The position numbers and the translations under genes are program-made. From Acestrorhynchus altus (Eukaryota; Chordata; Actinopteri; Characiformes; Acestrorhynchidae): DNA of 64,000 nucleotides. The first letter of the stretch is position 1; the number at the start of each line of letters is the position of its first letter. A model generated the notes under the pieces. The model was given only the letters and a program-made list of their open reading frames with translations. It was not told the origin of the DNA and ran no database searches. The stretch is from contig CM067510.1 in NCBI GenBank assembly GCA_034509495.1, positions 27,643,647 to 27,707,646 on the forward strand. Reading direction: 5' to 3'. This document shows, in pieces, positions 1 through 11,760 of this stretch.

Positions 1-150
1 CAGTGTTTCTCAACCCTGGTCCTGGAGGCACCCTTTCCCTAAACATTCTAGAGGATTCCCTGCTTTAACACCCCCTGCAACTTTGAAAGGGTTTTTTTAA
101 TGAGCTGATTAGTTGAATCAGGTGTGTTGAGCAGATGGTTAGTAGGGGTG
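1..150 (+). mobile_element. hAT-like MITE, left part
   Basis: The window opens exactly with CAGTGTTTCTCAACCCTGG, an end I recognise from a very common fish MITE of hAT type, followed by its characteristic TTTAACACCC and GATTAGTTGAATCAGG segments. The matching inverted end is absent nearby, so this copy is truncated or decayed. Confidence 0.55.
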
Positions 151-304
151 TGTTTTGGCAAGAATCTGGCGATACGATATGTATTGTGATACAAGGGTCA
201 TGGTATATCAAAGTACTGACAGCAAGCTGATAATTGCAATTGACCTGAAATTTACACAGGATTCACAGGAGGCAATTACACAGGGCAGATATTGAGATTT
301 GGCT

Positions 305-425
305 TGAAATTATGTTACACCAACAATAAAATATATTTTATTGAGATTCTCTGTGACAACACAAAGCAGCAAACAATTGTGAAATGAAAAGAAAATTAAA
401 TATACTTTTCAAAATTTGTAATAAA
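305..425 (-). mobile_element. Tc1-like terminal fragment
   Basis: The pattern AATATATTTTATTGAGATT, then GACAACACAAAGCAGCAAA, then TTGTGAAATG matches the terminal region of a fish Tc1-like element. The same motif order recurs at 56920-57000. No transposase sequence is attached here. Confidence 0.5.
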
Positions 426-644
426 TAAACGTTGTACTCAGCTGCCCGTACTCTGATAGCCCTAAATTGAATCCAGTGTGACCAATTGCCTTCCAAAGTC
501 TCTCGATTAGTAAATAAAGTCCACCTGTCTGTAATATATTCTCAGTATAGCTACAGCAGTTCTGTGAGGGCCAGGAGGTTTGTTAGAAAACATTATTGAT
601 CAAACAGGATCATGAAAATCAAGGAACACATTTTTTACACACAC
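426..644. other. Unassigned AT-rich DNA
   Basis: I see no open frame, repeat or known motif in this short stretch between the Tc1-like fragment and the family A arm. Confidence 0.4.
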
Positions 645-905
645 TAACACACCGCTACCGTGTCAGTGTCACTGCAGTGAGAATAACCCACCACTCACAC
701 AGTTCTTGCTCTGTGGTGGTCCTGTGGGGTCCAGACCATTCAAGATCAGGGTGAAAGGAGGAGAATAATGTATGCAGAGAAACAGATGGACTACAGTCTG
801 TATTTATAGAACTACAAAGTGCTGCTGTATGGTCAGAGGAGTTTACTATAATGGACAGTGAATGTAGAAACAAGGAGATGTTATGGCTCATTAGTGTGTA
901 ATGTT
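645..905 (+). repeat. Family A foldback MITE, single arm
   Basis: It begins CACTAACACACCGCTACCG and includes GTGTCAGTGTCACTGCAGTG, GAGAAACAGATGGACTACAG and TATAGAACTACAAAGTGCT. It ends near ATGTTATGGCTCATTAGTGT. The same order of blocks recurs at 11160-11417, 42885-43140, 46935-47090 and 54305-54580, and inverted at 24243-24720. Confidence 0.8.
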
Positions 906-1794
906 ACTCATTCTGTCCCAGATTAAGAACAGTTCAATGAAATTATTGAAAGCACAATATTGCAGTGACCTTCATTTTCACAATCAGTGTGAATAAACGT
1001 CCCGCCCCATGGCCCAAAAGCGACCTCAAACTATTTCCAAAATCTTTAACATTTAATCGATGACAGCAGCATTCTGCCACAGGGTCCAAATTCAGAAGGG
1101 TGAAGTGATTGACCCTTCACTTAATGTGTTTCACAGGAAGAGAGTGTTGTCCATCTCCTCCGCTGATCTGCAGCGATTCCAATAACATTATTCACACTGT
1201 TCTCACATTAACTTCCATCTCTGTTCCCAATCAATACCTAAACCACAGGAAAAGCCAGGGATGATCCATCATTATGAGCGTTCTGAAGCCAGCGTACCAC
1301 AGTGGTCTGCCCTTGTCCCAGACAGAGAGCGGTTTAGAGGTTGTGTAGTCTAAGTGATTGGGTTGTGGTGTGGTGGTTCATTGATCTGAATGTAGATTTA
1401 TACAGACTAATGTGGCTCTGTAGTTCAGCACATTAATCCACGGTTCATTCATTCATTCAGAATGGGCAGCGTTCAGACCAGCTCCGGCCTGATTCATTAC
1501 CCAGGCCTCTCTGTTATTACTGTGGGACGTAGCCTTGGGCTGGACCATTTGTTGGGCGGCGTGCGACAGACGCTACCGTGTTTCCTACTGGCCAGCATAT
1601 CAACCCCAGGCAGCTGTTGTTTATGTATCGATCTTCATATTTCCCAATAATCTGTTGCACGTCACATTCAGGAACATTATGTGGGGCAGGTCAGCAGCTA
1701 ATGAAGCTGTTGGAAAGATGGATGTTGGTGGTTTCCTTTTTGTTTGGCAGTGGGGGGAAATTAGGTACCCAACCCAAAACCCTGTTCATGTTAT
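906..1794. other. Unassigned non-coding DNA
   Basis: Open frames here are short and overlap in different frames without splice or family support. No repeat was recognised. Confidence 0.4.
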
Positions 1795-1925
1795 GATCAA
1801 CATAATAGGCAAAAGAATTGGGACACCCACACATTACAACTACAGGAGCTGTTATGACACGCCATTCTAAACCCATGCACGTTAATATGGAGTTGGATCC
1901 CTTTGCCGTAACAGCTCAAACAGCT
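1795..1925 (-). mobile_element. Tc1-like terminal fragment (second family)
   Basis: The motifs AAAAGAATTGGGACACC and AATATGGAGTTGGATCCC, in this spacing, correspond to the start of a widespread fish Tc1-like element read antisense. An isolated matching end (CCCAATTCTTTTATCCATAC) occurs at 44285-44305. Confidence 0.5.
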
Positions 1926-2627
1926 GGTTTGAAACTCTGCAGTTATTGATCAGCACTGTGAATAGAAAGCTGATCACCTGACCACCAAACAAACATAACT
2001 GAGTTTAAATATATTGAGTTTAGATACACTCAAAAAAAACACTCACTCACCATAAAAGTACACCCCAAGAAGGAGTTGTTGGAATGGAATGAACCTTTCA
2101 ATGTGTGAATGTAATGATGATTTATGGAAGTGATTGCATCCGGATGCATTTACAACTGAACGGAGACTCTAGTACCCTGCTGGTCTCCTCTAGTCTAGAT
2201 GCAAGATGAGATACAGTTGGGCATGGAGGCATACAGGTTCTGTATGGACAGCATGTATTTACCCACATATTTTGCAGCTGGACCTTCTGCACTCAAAGGT
2301 TGCCAAAACTGGCATCCCAAATGCTTGATTGCTGATAAATCTGGCAATAAGCAGGACAAGGAAGTGTTGCAGTCTAGTGCAAATACTCCTGTGAAACCCT
2401 TGCTGTGTGTGGGAGCATTATCCTGCTTGTTGAAGAGGCATAAATAGCAGTCATTGATCTCTCACCAAGAGGTACACTACCCAAAAGTAGCATCTGAGAG
2501 CCTTTTAAAAGGGCACTGAATGAAGCCATCTTATGCCAAGCCTCCAATTTAACCCTAATCAGACCACACTTGTATTTCTTACATATATACCTGAAACATT
2601 TAACAATTTTCTTATTAATAATTTGAG
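1926..2627. other. Unassigned non-coding DNA
   Basis: An 82-codon plus-strand open frame overlaps an 88-codon minus-strand frame here. Neither shows a recognisable domain. No repeat family was identified. Confidence 0.4.
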
Positions 2628-3108
2628 GAATGGGTGGCATGGTGGCCCCGCGGGTAATGCATGAGTCACAAAGCTTCAGGGCCGTTGGGTTGTTGGTTCA
2701 TTCCCTCCTCAGGTCACTGTCTGTGGGAAATTGCCCCCCTAGGTTTGAGTGGCTGCTTGTGTGTAGTACCCTGTGATGGATTGGTGTCCTGTCCAGGGGG
2801 CAGGAGTAATGCTAAGCCTGAGCTATAGCCATGGGTCTTTTTCCAATAGCTTTGGGTCTTTTTCTCTTTCTCGTAATGAAATGAGTGTGGGGAACCCCTG
2901 CCTTTCAAATGAAAGAAACAATGAAACCGGGACCCTCCTCCCTTTCAAACGGACAAAATGAAACAAACCATATTGAAACACATTGGACTAAACCCTGGGT
3001 GTCTATGACACATGCCCCTGCCAGGGGGTATTCCTGTGTTGCAGTCAGTTATTCTCCAAACCAACCATGACCCAGACCAGGATGCAGTGGATAAGAAGAG
3101 GGACTGAT
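2628..3108 (+). repeat. SINE-like repeat, two decayed pieces
   Basis: The motif GGGTGGCATGGTGGCCCCG, then TCACTGTCTGTGGGAAATT and CCTGTCCAGGGGGCAGGAG, matches a common fish short interspersed repeat. A second piece, 2998-3105, holds TGCCAGGGGGTATTCCTG and CAGTGGATAAGAAGAG, the usual right part. The sequence between (2830-2997) is unrelated and could be a later insertion. Confidence 0.5.
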
Positions 3109-3185
3109 GGAGAAATGTAATGATTTTTAATTTTATGATGGTGCTTTGATATTACTTTATCTAAATATGGTCATGCCAATAAAGC

Positions 3186-3253
3186 TTAAATACTGCAGGA
3201 AGAGAGGCAGCAGCTCCAGGTGAATAGAGTCATGAAAGGGGCTTCCAACAATA

Positions 3254-3290
<37 letters not shown>

Positions 3291-3750
3291 GACCTGCTTT
3301 GAATTTAGAAAATGCAGAAAGTGTGTATGAGAAAGAAGAGACAAAGAAAGCATGAAATGGAAAAAGAGAGCGATATAGCAGAGGGAGAGACAGAAAGGTA
3401 GAGAGAGAGAGGGAGGCTGGTGGTGAGGAGACATAGGCTGGGAACAGAGGGACTCAGTGGGGCTCATTCAGAGCAGTAATTGGCAGAGTGGCTTCATTTC
3501 ACCGGCTGATTTCCTGCCTCTTGTCCTCCAAAGGTTTTAACAAGTTTGATGCTTTTAATAGAGCTTCAAGGGTCTCCTATTCTCCCCCGAACGCCCCACT
3601 CTCTATCTCTCTCACCCCCCCTTCTCCCTCCACTCTCTCTCTTTTTAATGCAGTATTAACTGAATTCTCTGCTCTTCACTTCTTTGTAAACACGTGCAAA
3701 GAGAGAAAGAGAGAGAGCGAGAAAGAGAGAGAGAGAGAAAGAAAGCTCTG
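3186..3750. repeat. GA/CT-rich low-complexity block with (GA)n
   Basis: A pure (GA)n lies at 3256-3286, with GA-rich tracts at 3365-3415 and 3700-3745 and CT-rich tracts at 3595-3645. The open frames through it (93 and 97 codons on opposite strands) are low-complexity artefacts. Confidence 0.8.
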
Positions 3751-4260
3751 TTCCTTTAATCAGTCCTCCCCTTTCGGATGAAGCTTCTAAACAAGTTCAG
3801 CCATTTCCTCCACACAATAGCTGACCCCGGGAACAGAGCGGGGGAGAAAGGGAAAAAAGGAAAGGTAAAAAGGTGGAGGTGAGAGAAAATTTAGTCACAT
3901 CTGTATCTAAAAGCCCCTCTGAATGCTTTGTTGCCTTTAATGAAATGGCAGTGGTGTGGAATAGACGGGGCTGAGGGAAAGAGGCTAGTCATCTTTCATC
4001 AAACCATCGTAGTAGATGGATCAGAAGGAGGGCATAAAAAGCAAGAGGAAAAACGAGGAGGCCCAAATCACTGCATTTCCCCACAATAGCGCTGCTATGA
4101 GCAAGAAAAATATATCAAAAGATGCTCCAGTTTGAAAAGGAAAGGTGCTGAAATGATGCATTACTTAGCCCATCGCTCTCTTTAACCATTTAATAAACCA
4201 GTTCAGCACGAGCCAGAACTGCACACTTCTTTATTCCAGAGCTTTCTGACTGATGAGGTG
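3751..4260. other. Unique block, possible conserved non-coding DNA
   Basis: This is mixed-composition, repeat-free DNA with homeobox-like TTTAATAGAG and TTTAACCATTTAAT cores. No open frame. Conservation cannot be judged from one genome. Confidence 0.3.
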
Positions 4261-4539
4261 GTCTGGAATAAACCTGTCAGGATCAGAGCTGATTAGAGCT
4301 TTTCAGACACAGAATAACATCACATCTTAACCAAACCCTAAATACTGTATATACATATGGACAGAAGTAATGGGTCAAAAGTTCACAATTTCACAAGCAT
4401 TTTTAAGATTTTTTCATGCTGAATAGGAAATATGTCTTGCAAATGTGGATACAGTTTTGAGTAAACTTGAGTATCACAATATTATGTTTTCGTGAAAATA
4501 AAGCAGTTTCAATTTTTAATTAAGAATTTAAATCTGACA

Positions 4540-4870
4540 CTCACACGCTGCAGATGCAGGTTCTGGGCAGCTACCTGCTGGTATTCTAGGCTTCATAACT
4601 CAGGATCAGTGCAAACTACAGACATGATACACACCACAAAACCTGTCAACCTGTTTTATAGTCCTTAAAAGATACAAACCAAAAAACTGCAGACCTAAAA
4701 TACATTTTTTTAAAAACATTGTTAAATTTATTTATCTATAATTCTGTCACATTAGATTCATATTAATAAGTCATATTCATAGTTTATCTTCTGAAAATAA
4801 CATTATCAGGCATGTGTGATTGTTTCTTATAAATACTGTGTAATCCACAACAAAATCACAATATATCACC
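4540..4870 (+). repeat. Family D repeat, partial copy
   Basis: The block around 4570-4640 (GGCTTCATAACTCAGGATCA, then ACTACAGACATGATA) aligns with 6000-6080, and GGCATGTGTGATTGTTT near 4810 aligns with 6550. The two copies lie about 1.45 kb apart in the same orientation. Confidence 0.6.
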
Positions 4871-5329
4871 TTGCTAACACCACCTCAAAATATCACAATA
4901 CATAATATCAGAGACGGACAGCTGGTAATAGGAAATGTCTAAATTTGGCTATTTCAGCTTAAGGAGGAAAAAACAGTTATTAGTGCACAGGATATCCTAA
5001 TTTTCTCTTCAGTAGGAATTGGCATCTAGCATCCAAATTTTCCCCTTGACTGATCTTATTTTAATGTACTTCTTTCATGATTATTATCATTGTATTAAAT
5101 ATATTGAATTCTGACCCCCTATATCATGATGCACATGTTCAGTGTTTGACAGACTTTTTACTAGAAGCACAATTGTGACAGATTTGCAGGCCTGACCCAC
5201 AAGGACATCAGATATCACTAACACTTCCCAACTGAACATCAAACATAAAAGGCTAAAAAGGCATTTAATTAACTCATATCAGGTGAAAATGTCCTGTGAA
5301 ATATTATAGGCCATTTAATTACTGCCATA
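4871..5329. other. Unassigned AT-rich DNA
   Basis: No open frame or recognised repeat. The stretch lies between the partial family D copy and the next unique block. Confidence 0.4.
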
Positions 5330-5700
5330 TTCCGATATCCCTCCCGAAGGAACCTGCATTGGCAGTCTGCGGACCATTTGCCTTTGCCAAATTGACCATT
5401 TCTGAAAGGTCGTGACCTGGAACAGATAAAATATCACTGAAAGGCATATGCATGGACAGCCAGGCTACCTGTTGGCCATTTGAACAGGCTCTCATGTTCA
5501 GTGACCAGCCTGCTGGCTACTTTACATATGGCATTGGAATAGATTCCAAAGGCCCTGTTCCTTCTGTCCCGCACCAGCACGGTTCAAGTGCCTGTTGCTA
5601 GATGGGTCAAGGCGGTGACCTCTGACATTTAGAGGGCAGTCAAGAGTGACCATTTCTCCATATAAGGCCAGGGTCAGGCTGCTGAGGTCACAGAGAGGGT
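5330..5700. other. Unique block, possible conserved non-coding DNA
   Basis: Repeat-free sequence with several paired elements: CCATTTGCC, TTGACCATTT, TGGCCATTTGAAC and GTGACCATTTCTCC recur as a loose 'GACCATTT' motif five times. No coding potential is visible. It may be a regulatory element or an old repeat. Confidence 0.3.
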
Positions 5701-5984
5701 CATGAAAGGGTCATTGATTTTGGAAGGAAATGGGAGGTAATAGAATTTTCTCACCTGGATGAATCTCTAATGACTGAGCTCAGACCTGAGTGTTAATCTG
5801 AGTTGATTAAAAGCAGCATGTTTGGTGTCTGAAGTTTGCTTCTTCATGATGCTTTTCCCAATGATTCCCCATGATATGTACTCTACTGCCTAGTTCATTT
5901 ACCACAGCTCCACCCTGCCTGTGTCCTATGTCTGAACATTTGGACCCCTTTGTGATCGCTCTTCTATCTTATGGGAATACATCA

Positions 5985-6570
5985 GTCATGTGTGAGATCT
6001 GCACTTTGCAGGGAGCTACATGGTATTTTCTAGGCTACATAACTCAGGATCAGAGTAACCTACAGACATGATATATGACACACAAGAGACCCTATCTAGC
6101 CATCATTTAATCTCTTCATTGTGAGTAATCCAGCTAAACCAGCTAAAATTCCCACTGAATCCCAGTTTAAATGCCAAAGGAGCTTCCAGTGCATGTTTAT
6201 TGCTCTGTCCATGTGTACATGCTCTACCTGCAAGCAGACTCTGACTGATCAGCAAGAAGGGATGTGGCACATGATGTCACTGAACCAGATGTTGGGTCAC
6301 AGAGCAAAATCAGAAGGAAGGGGCTGTTTGCTCTCTTTCTTAAAATTTCTGAATAAAATCCCTGAGAAGTATTAAAAAAAAAGGAAAAAAAAATTATATT
6401 TAGGTAGTTTTTTACTTTTATTTGGACCACTGTCAAGTATTTTTAATCAAAACATGGTCAGACTCATAAAATGTCTTAAATTCAGTTAAATATTATAAAT
6501 GAAATAACACAAATTTGAGTAACCTAGGATCTCCTCAAAATAGCAGTACCTGGCATGTGTGACTGTTTTT
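5985..6570 (+). repeat. Family D repeat, long copy
   Basis: Blocks in order: TGCAGGGAGCTACATGG, TAACTCAGGATCAG, ACAGACATGATATA, CCCAGTTTAAATGCCAAAG, GACCACTGTCAAGTATTTT. The same blocks occur in reverse order and orientation at 56020-56550, so this is one dispersed element about 0.5 kb long. No transposase or RT motif is visible, so it is probably non-autonomous. Confidence 0.7.
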
Positions 6571-6839
6571 AAATTGAATACATCCCATGAAGAGGTTCAA
6601 ACTAATCCAGTGGGTGCAGGAGCCAGAAAACTTATACTGTATTTGACAACATAAATCCTGCACATTAATAAACAATCCACATAAAATGATAATAATCTTG
6701 AAAAACTACGATGCACAAGTGTTTGCTTCTACAGTCATCACACATTCTGTGTGTGGATTTCTGCAGATTTCCCCAGTTTAAGCCCAGCCTTCTCACTGCC
6801 TCCATTGATCTACATCTTTGTCAATAACCAAACATCCCT

Positions 6840-7160
6840 GTTGAGAAAACAGCCTGGTCAGCTGAGACTGGTTGAGCTGGATAAGCTGGTTGGTCAGTTT
6901 AGCTCTTGACCAGGTTAGGGTATGTTTTCCGTTTGAGTTTGATGGTTTAGCTGGTCTAACATGATGAACTTGACCAAGCTAGCCATTATGACCAAGCTTG
7001 ACCAAAATCAAAGCAACCTACACTATGCTGGTCAAGAGCTGGTAAATCAGTTAGTTTACCAGTATAAGGTATATTTTCACCTCCATGACCAACTTTTCAA
7101 CCACCTGAAACCATCTACTGACAGAAGCTGGTGTTGAGCTGAATCTGAGCAGGGACGCTA
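6840..7160 (-). repeat. Family E degenerate minisatellite ('ctggtcaaca' type)
   Basis: Interspersed TTGACCA, GCTGGTCA, GCTGGTTG and AACCAGCT words recur every 15-30 bases. The same word set, mostly in the opposite orientation, fills 49840-50290. It is non-coding. Confidence 0.6.
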
Positions 7161-7770
7161 TATTTGGTGTACTTTTATGGTTTACTGATCACTTGTTTAC
7201 ACAACTTCAGGGCAGGTTCATAAACCTTCATTTCATTCGGGGCTACTGGGTCGGTTTCAAGTATGGGTTGGTAATTTCACTCCAAATATTCCTTTAACGT
7301 AAACTCAAATATCTCGCAGATCAAAAGAACTGGTGTTGGCAAATGAGACTTTGTAGATCACAAGTTCCTTCGACATGCTTGAGGAGTCACGCCTGAGACA
7401 GTGCTCCCTGAACATCCTGCCTGAATTCCCTGACAAACAGAGCTAGCCTTGATCTGAGCTCCACCCTGCGGAACTCCAGTCTGGATCAGATTCCAGCTCT
7501 GCATGTTGCATGGAGTTCAGGTCTGATCTCGGGTGACATGTCATCTACCAACCTCCAGCACAAGGTCACAGAGTGGTCTTTGTCCATGAGCTCAGCCAGC
7601 CTTAGTTCCAGAAGTCCAAAACTCATGCACCCCACCACACACACACAGTCTTTCTCTGCCTGGGCCAGAGCTTCTGACGGGTGACTCTGGAGAAGCTTCC
7701 TAGCTGTCCTCCCAACCTCAACATTTATGGAACAGAGGTTACAGTTTCAATCCAGATCCTGTCTATTTCT
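7161..7770. other. Unassigned unique DNA
   Basis: GC-moderate sequence without a supported exon. No repeat was recognised apart from the C/T-rich lead-in to the next microsatellite. Confidence 0.4.
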
Positions 7771-7857
7771 GTCCCTCCCTCCCTCCTTCCCTCCCTCCAT
7801 CCATCCATCCATCCATCCATCCATCCATCCATCCATCCATCCATCCATCCATCCATC
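7771..7857 (+). repeat. (CCCT)n followed by (TCCA)n microsatellite
   Basis: Tetranucleotide array, first CCCT/CTTC variants (7771-7797), then about 15 perfect TCCA units. A 'HPSI' reading through it is an artefact. Confidence 0.95.
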
Positions 7858-8812
7858 ATATGTCTATTTCTCAGTTCATTCCTCCATCTGTACATCCATT
7901 TATCTGTCTGTATATTGTTTTATTTTTAATAATTACATTTTTCAGTAATGTTATGTAAAGTTTGTTAGAATATATACCAAAATATATACCAGAAAATATA
8001 CCAGACATGTTTCCATACATATTACTGTGAAGTAGTGTATAATAAAGCTGAGCTGTAATCAGTCCAGTTCTTTCTTATAGTTTATTGGGAAACAACACAA
8101 AATACAAGCATAAAACTGCTGGTGAGTAAACAGTGAAAGAATACAGTATAAAGAATTAACAATTCACTAATTATTAATGTAACTGCATATTAAAAGTCAT
8201 ATTTCATTCCTGAATAAAACACAGAGGTGATTCAGTTCAATTGAGGTGAATCCCAAAACACATGCAGTGCTTCTGAGTGTGTATGAAAACCCCACCACCA
8301 CGTTACAGCCCCCCATGGCTATGCATTACCCCTCACTGACAGTACGGCCAGTGGACGTTGAACACCAATACTTACACTGACATGAATTCATCCTCCAGGG
8401 CAAATTCATAAACAGCTATTTGTGACTGAGCAAACCCTGAGTGCAACATAATGCAGTTTCAGCTCAAGAGCCGCCATTCAGAAAGATCCCATCAGTGTGT
8501 TAGGAGCCTTCTCCACCAAGTTTGCTTAAGGCACTGATGCTGCGTCTATACCAACTACATTACAGGCAATACCAGAGACGCGAAATGGGGCTGTTAGCTG
8601 TTAGCGCTGATTTTAAGAGAGAAAGACAAAGAGCAAGAGCAAACAAACTTATGAATGGAACACCAGATAACAACGCCTGCTTCCTTAACTCCACTCATCT
8701 TCAGCTTAATGCACACAGTGCTGATTACTGAGCTGACAGAGTAGGAATCAATTCAGCATTTAAATTCAGGTTTTTTAAATAATTAAAAGGTTAAATATTT
8801 CTAAAAGTGTGA
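7858..8812. other. Unassigned AT-rich DNA
   Basis: The stretch contains 'ATATACC' triplications near 7970-8005 and otherwise nothing recognisable. A 69-codon open frame at 8522-8731 has no domain signature. Confidence 0.4.
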
Positions 8813-8945
8813 CATACAGTGGTGCCTGAAAGTGTCTATATTTCTGCATAAATTTGACCTAAATCATCATCAGATTTTTTACACAAGGCCTAAACTATGA
8901 TACTACCACCACCGCATTTCACAGATGGGATAGGGTTTTTATGTA
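8813..8945 (-). mobile_element. Internally deleted Tc1-like element
   Basis: It begins ACATACAGTGGTGCCTGAAAG and continues TATTTCTGCATAAATTTGAC and CATCATCAGATTTTTTACAC, a Tc1-like end. It then jumps directly to CTATGATACTACCACCACC, which lies deep in the antisense transposase of the same family. So the copy lost most of its interior. A longer relative in the other orientation is at 39970-40896. Confidence 0.65.
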
Positions 8946-8984
8946 ATGTGTTTTACAAAATCTCAAATTATTCAAATATTTTAT

Positions 8985-9360
8985 ATTTTATTTCAAGGCC
9001 AGGAGATCTATCCATCATAGAAACCACTATGAAATCTTTATTGTATTAGAGAGGGCTTGAGGAAAATGTGAAACAACACATAACTGCATGGAATTCTGCA
9101 TGGAGGAGTGGGAAAATCTTTATTACATTTGATGACAGGAGGTATTTATTTCAGTCAAAGGAGAAAATACCAGTCATCAGGACATACAATGTCCTAACAC
9201 ACATTTCTATTAATTGTGTTTAAGAAATGATGTTTATAAGGCATTTCTCCAGTTTTATGTGTTTAGTTATATCAACTCCATCTCTCTATATAGCTTAAAG
9301 ATCAAATGTCCAGATGTTTAAATATGCTAGTCAAAGGTGTTCATGGGGTGGCCAAACTTT
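8985..9360 (+). mobile_element. Family C Tc1-like element, right end with long inverted repeat
   Basis: 8985-9130 aligns with 42715-42850 (ATCCATCATAGAAACCA, TATGAAATCTTTATTGTAT), and 9165-9360 is the terminal inverted repeat (GTGTTTAGTTATATCAACTCC). The inverted repeat appears about 190 bp long in this family. Confidence 0.65.
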
Positions 9361-9539
9361 CCACATTTTTTTTCAAATTATATGACAGTTTATTAGCATT
9401 GTGAGGCCTTGTATTATAATAAATGCTGGTTGCATTATGACTGACAGCCTGGCTGCATTATAACAACCAAAATAATTCACTTTAGGTAGATTAACTCACA
9501 TATCCTGCTTCATCTACTGATATCAATAAGGATTCTCAC

Positions 9540-10030
9540 AACAGACTGACTGGAGCCTGCTGTAACTGGGTGAAGAACCAGTTAAAATTTCACATCCCAG
9601 CCCATTACAGAGCCACAGAGTCTGCAGCTTTCCAACCACATTAACAGAGAAACACTTTCTCCACCTCACTCCAGAGACGAGTTCACTGACACAATCACTA
9701 ATTAATTTGCTGCTTTAAAGTGCAGGCCGGCACTACACTCGCCATTCAAAACAAGAGAAAATTAACCACACTAATTAGCTTAACTGGCCTCATTTCAATA
9801 ATATGTTTCAGAGAGTGGGACAGCGCTTCCACGGTGGGGTAAGGTTGTGCTGGGAGCAGAGCCTGGTGGAGTTTACGTGGCTTGTGCTCTAGCCATTGCT
9901 CCAGGGCTTGTCAGCGCAATAACAATGCAGGAGGTCACAAATGGATTAAGTGTTCAAAACGTGTCAAGATGAACAGCCGCTGTTTGGCTGAGTGTGTAAT
10001 TATCACCATCATAAATACCCAGCCAGCACA
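9540..10030. other. Unique block, possible conserved non-coding DNA
   Basis: Repeat-free sequence with clustered homeodomain-like cores (CTAATTAATTTG, ACACTAATTAGCTTAA, GTAATTATC) and E-box-like CAGCTG/CAGCTT words. No coding exon is visible. Confidence 0.35.
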
Positions 10031-10500
10031 TCTAGCTGCTCAATGTGTCAGACTGTAAACTCCACTGATAGCCTGAAAGGCACTCACAGTATGAGGTATA
10101 TGGAATATCATCATCATTATCAGTAGAAGTATAGTCATCACACCAAGTACATAAATATACACACAAATAGCTGCACCCAGAAGAAAGTATGGGATTGCAA
10201 TGCTATTGGGAAGGAAGATAAAGATCAGGAACAAGAAATGATAGAAAATGTAGACTGATATGGGCAATATTTATTGATATACACATGCAGACATAGTGTC
10301 TCTCAGTATGGCATCAGGTATAACGCAACATGCCAGACATCTCGGCATGGAGTTGTAGAGGTGTCCTGTCATAATCCATGTAGCTTGAACATGCTCACTC
10401 AGTTCTACAGATTGTGCGGTGGGGTTATTTTATTTTATTGTTGGTCTGTCAAAGTGCCTGTAAAAAGACCACAGGTGATGGATTCTGGATGTGTGACAAC
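10031..10500. other. Unassigned non-coding DNA
   Basis: Short overlapping open frames on both strands have no recognisable domain. No repeat was identified. Confidence 0.35.
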
Positions 10501-10504
10501 AAGC

Positions 10505-10640
10505 CACTGATCCTGGCACTGACCACACTGCCTCCACTCACAGATTCGTTGGGTATCTCCACCAAGACAAAAATAGGATTAATTACTGATGAAGCCATTC
10601 TCAGTGACTCCATGACAGTCTGGCACAACACCATTGCAAT
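10505..10640 (-). repeat. Dispersed segment shared in inverted form with 14290-14405
   Basis: The reverse complement reads CAGACTGTCATGGAGTCA, then AGAATGGC, TTGGTGGAGATACCCAACGA and TGGTCAGTGCCAGGATC. It aligns with 14290-14405 at moderate identity over roughly 110 bp. The source element is unknown. Confidence 0.5.
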
Positions 10641-10794
10641 CAGTTTATTTCTTCTGGGTGGTTTTTGACAATGAATGTAGCAGTGCTACAGCTTTAAATA
10701 CTTCAAAATAAAGGGTAGTATGACAATCATCTCTCAGGCAGTGAATCAGTATAGTGAGTTTTCACCTAGCAAAACCAGACTACACCAAATGAGC

Positions 10795-11420
10795 ACAATG
10801 TTATTACCTCCTTTCACTCTGAGCTTCAATGGTCAAGACCTCACAGGACCATCACAGTGCACGTATTATGTGTGTGGTGGGTCATTCACAGCACTGTAGT
10901 GACACTGACATGGTGGTGGTGTGTTAGTGTGTGTTGCGCTGGTACAAGTGGATCAGACACAGCAGTGCTGCTGGAGTGCTTAAACCCCTCAGTATCACTG
11001 TTGGACTGAGAACAGTCCACCAACCAGAAATAACCAGGGCAGTGTCCTGTGAGCACTGATGAAGGACTAGACGATGATCAAAACAAACTGTGCAGAAACA
11101 GTTCAGCTTCTTTCTCTGAGCAACTGGGCAGAAGTGTCACAGTGTGGACAGTGAGTCTAATACACTAACACACCAGAGTCAGTGTCACTGCAGTGCTGAG
11201 AATGACCCACCACACACATAATATCTGCTCTGTGCTGGTCCTGACCATCGAAAAACAGTAAGAAAGGAGACTTACAAAGTATCCAGAGAAACAGATGGAC
11301 TATAGTCTTTGATTATAGAACTACAAAGTGTCCCTGTATGGTAAGAGGAGCTGATAAAATGGACAGTAAATGAAGTAACAAGTAGATGATCATAATGTTA
11401 ATAGATGATCAATGTATGTT
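10795..11420 (+). repeat. Family A foldback MITE, both arms present
   Basis: The left arm (10800-10935) and right arm (11160-11417) are inverted copies: AGTGACACTGACATGGTGG versus CAGAGTCAGTGTCACTGC. The centre holds CACAGCAGTGCTGCTGGAG and AGTGTCCTGTGAGCACTGA. This is the most complete copy and shows the fold-back architecture. It carries no ORF of note. Confidence 0.8.
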
Positions 11421-11439
11421 GGCAGCATTTGCTTAAAGG

Positions 11440-11705
11440 ATTATCCCAGATAACATGTCAATGTGGGGCCTGTATGAGCAGCCCAACCGGGAAGAAAGTT
11501 TTGTCCACAGGTTCCATGGTGGCACCATATATGGATGTCAGTGTTGGGACTAGAAGGGGTAAAACATGGGCCTCATTTGATTTGTCAACTGCACATTAGG
11601 TCATAGACAGGAACCATATGATATTAAGTTGATTTGGGAAGCCCTTCAGAGCCAGTGCCTGGCTAGAAGTCAACTAGCCCATGTGAACCCCACATGAGCA
11701 TGTTG
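11440..11705 (+). repeat. Family G repeat ('ataacatgtcaatgtggg' type)
   Basis: ATAACATGTCAATGTGGGG, TGTATGAGCAG, GGTTCCATGGTGGC and CATATATGGA recur with similar spacing at 55795-55925. The 64-codon frame inside is not a supported gene. Confidence 0.5.
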
Positions 11706-11760
11706 GCTAAAATATCCAATTTATACAATTAGTCTAGGTACCCTGGGCCACAGCTCACTC

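Noticed and set aside
3186..3781. 93- and 97-codon frames
   Set aside because: Low-complexity GA/CT tracts; no domain.
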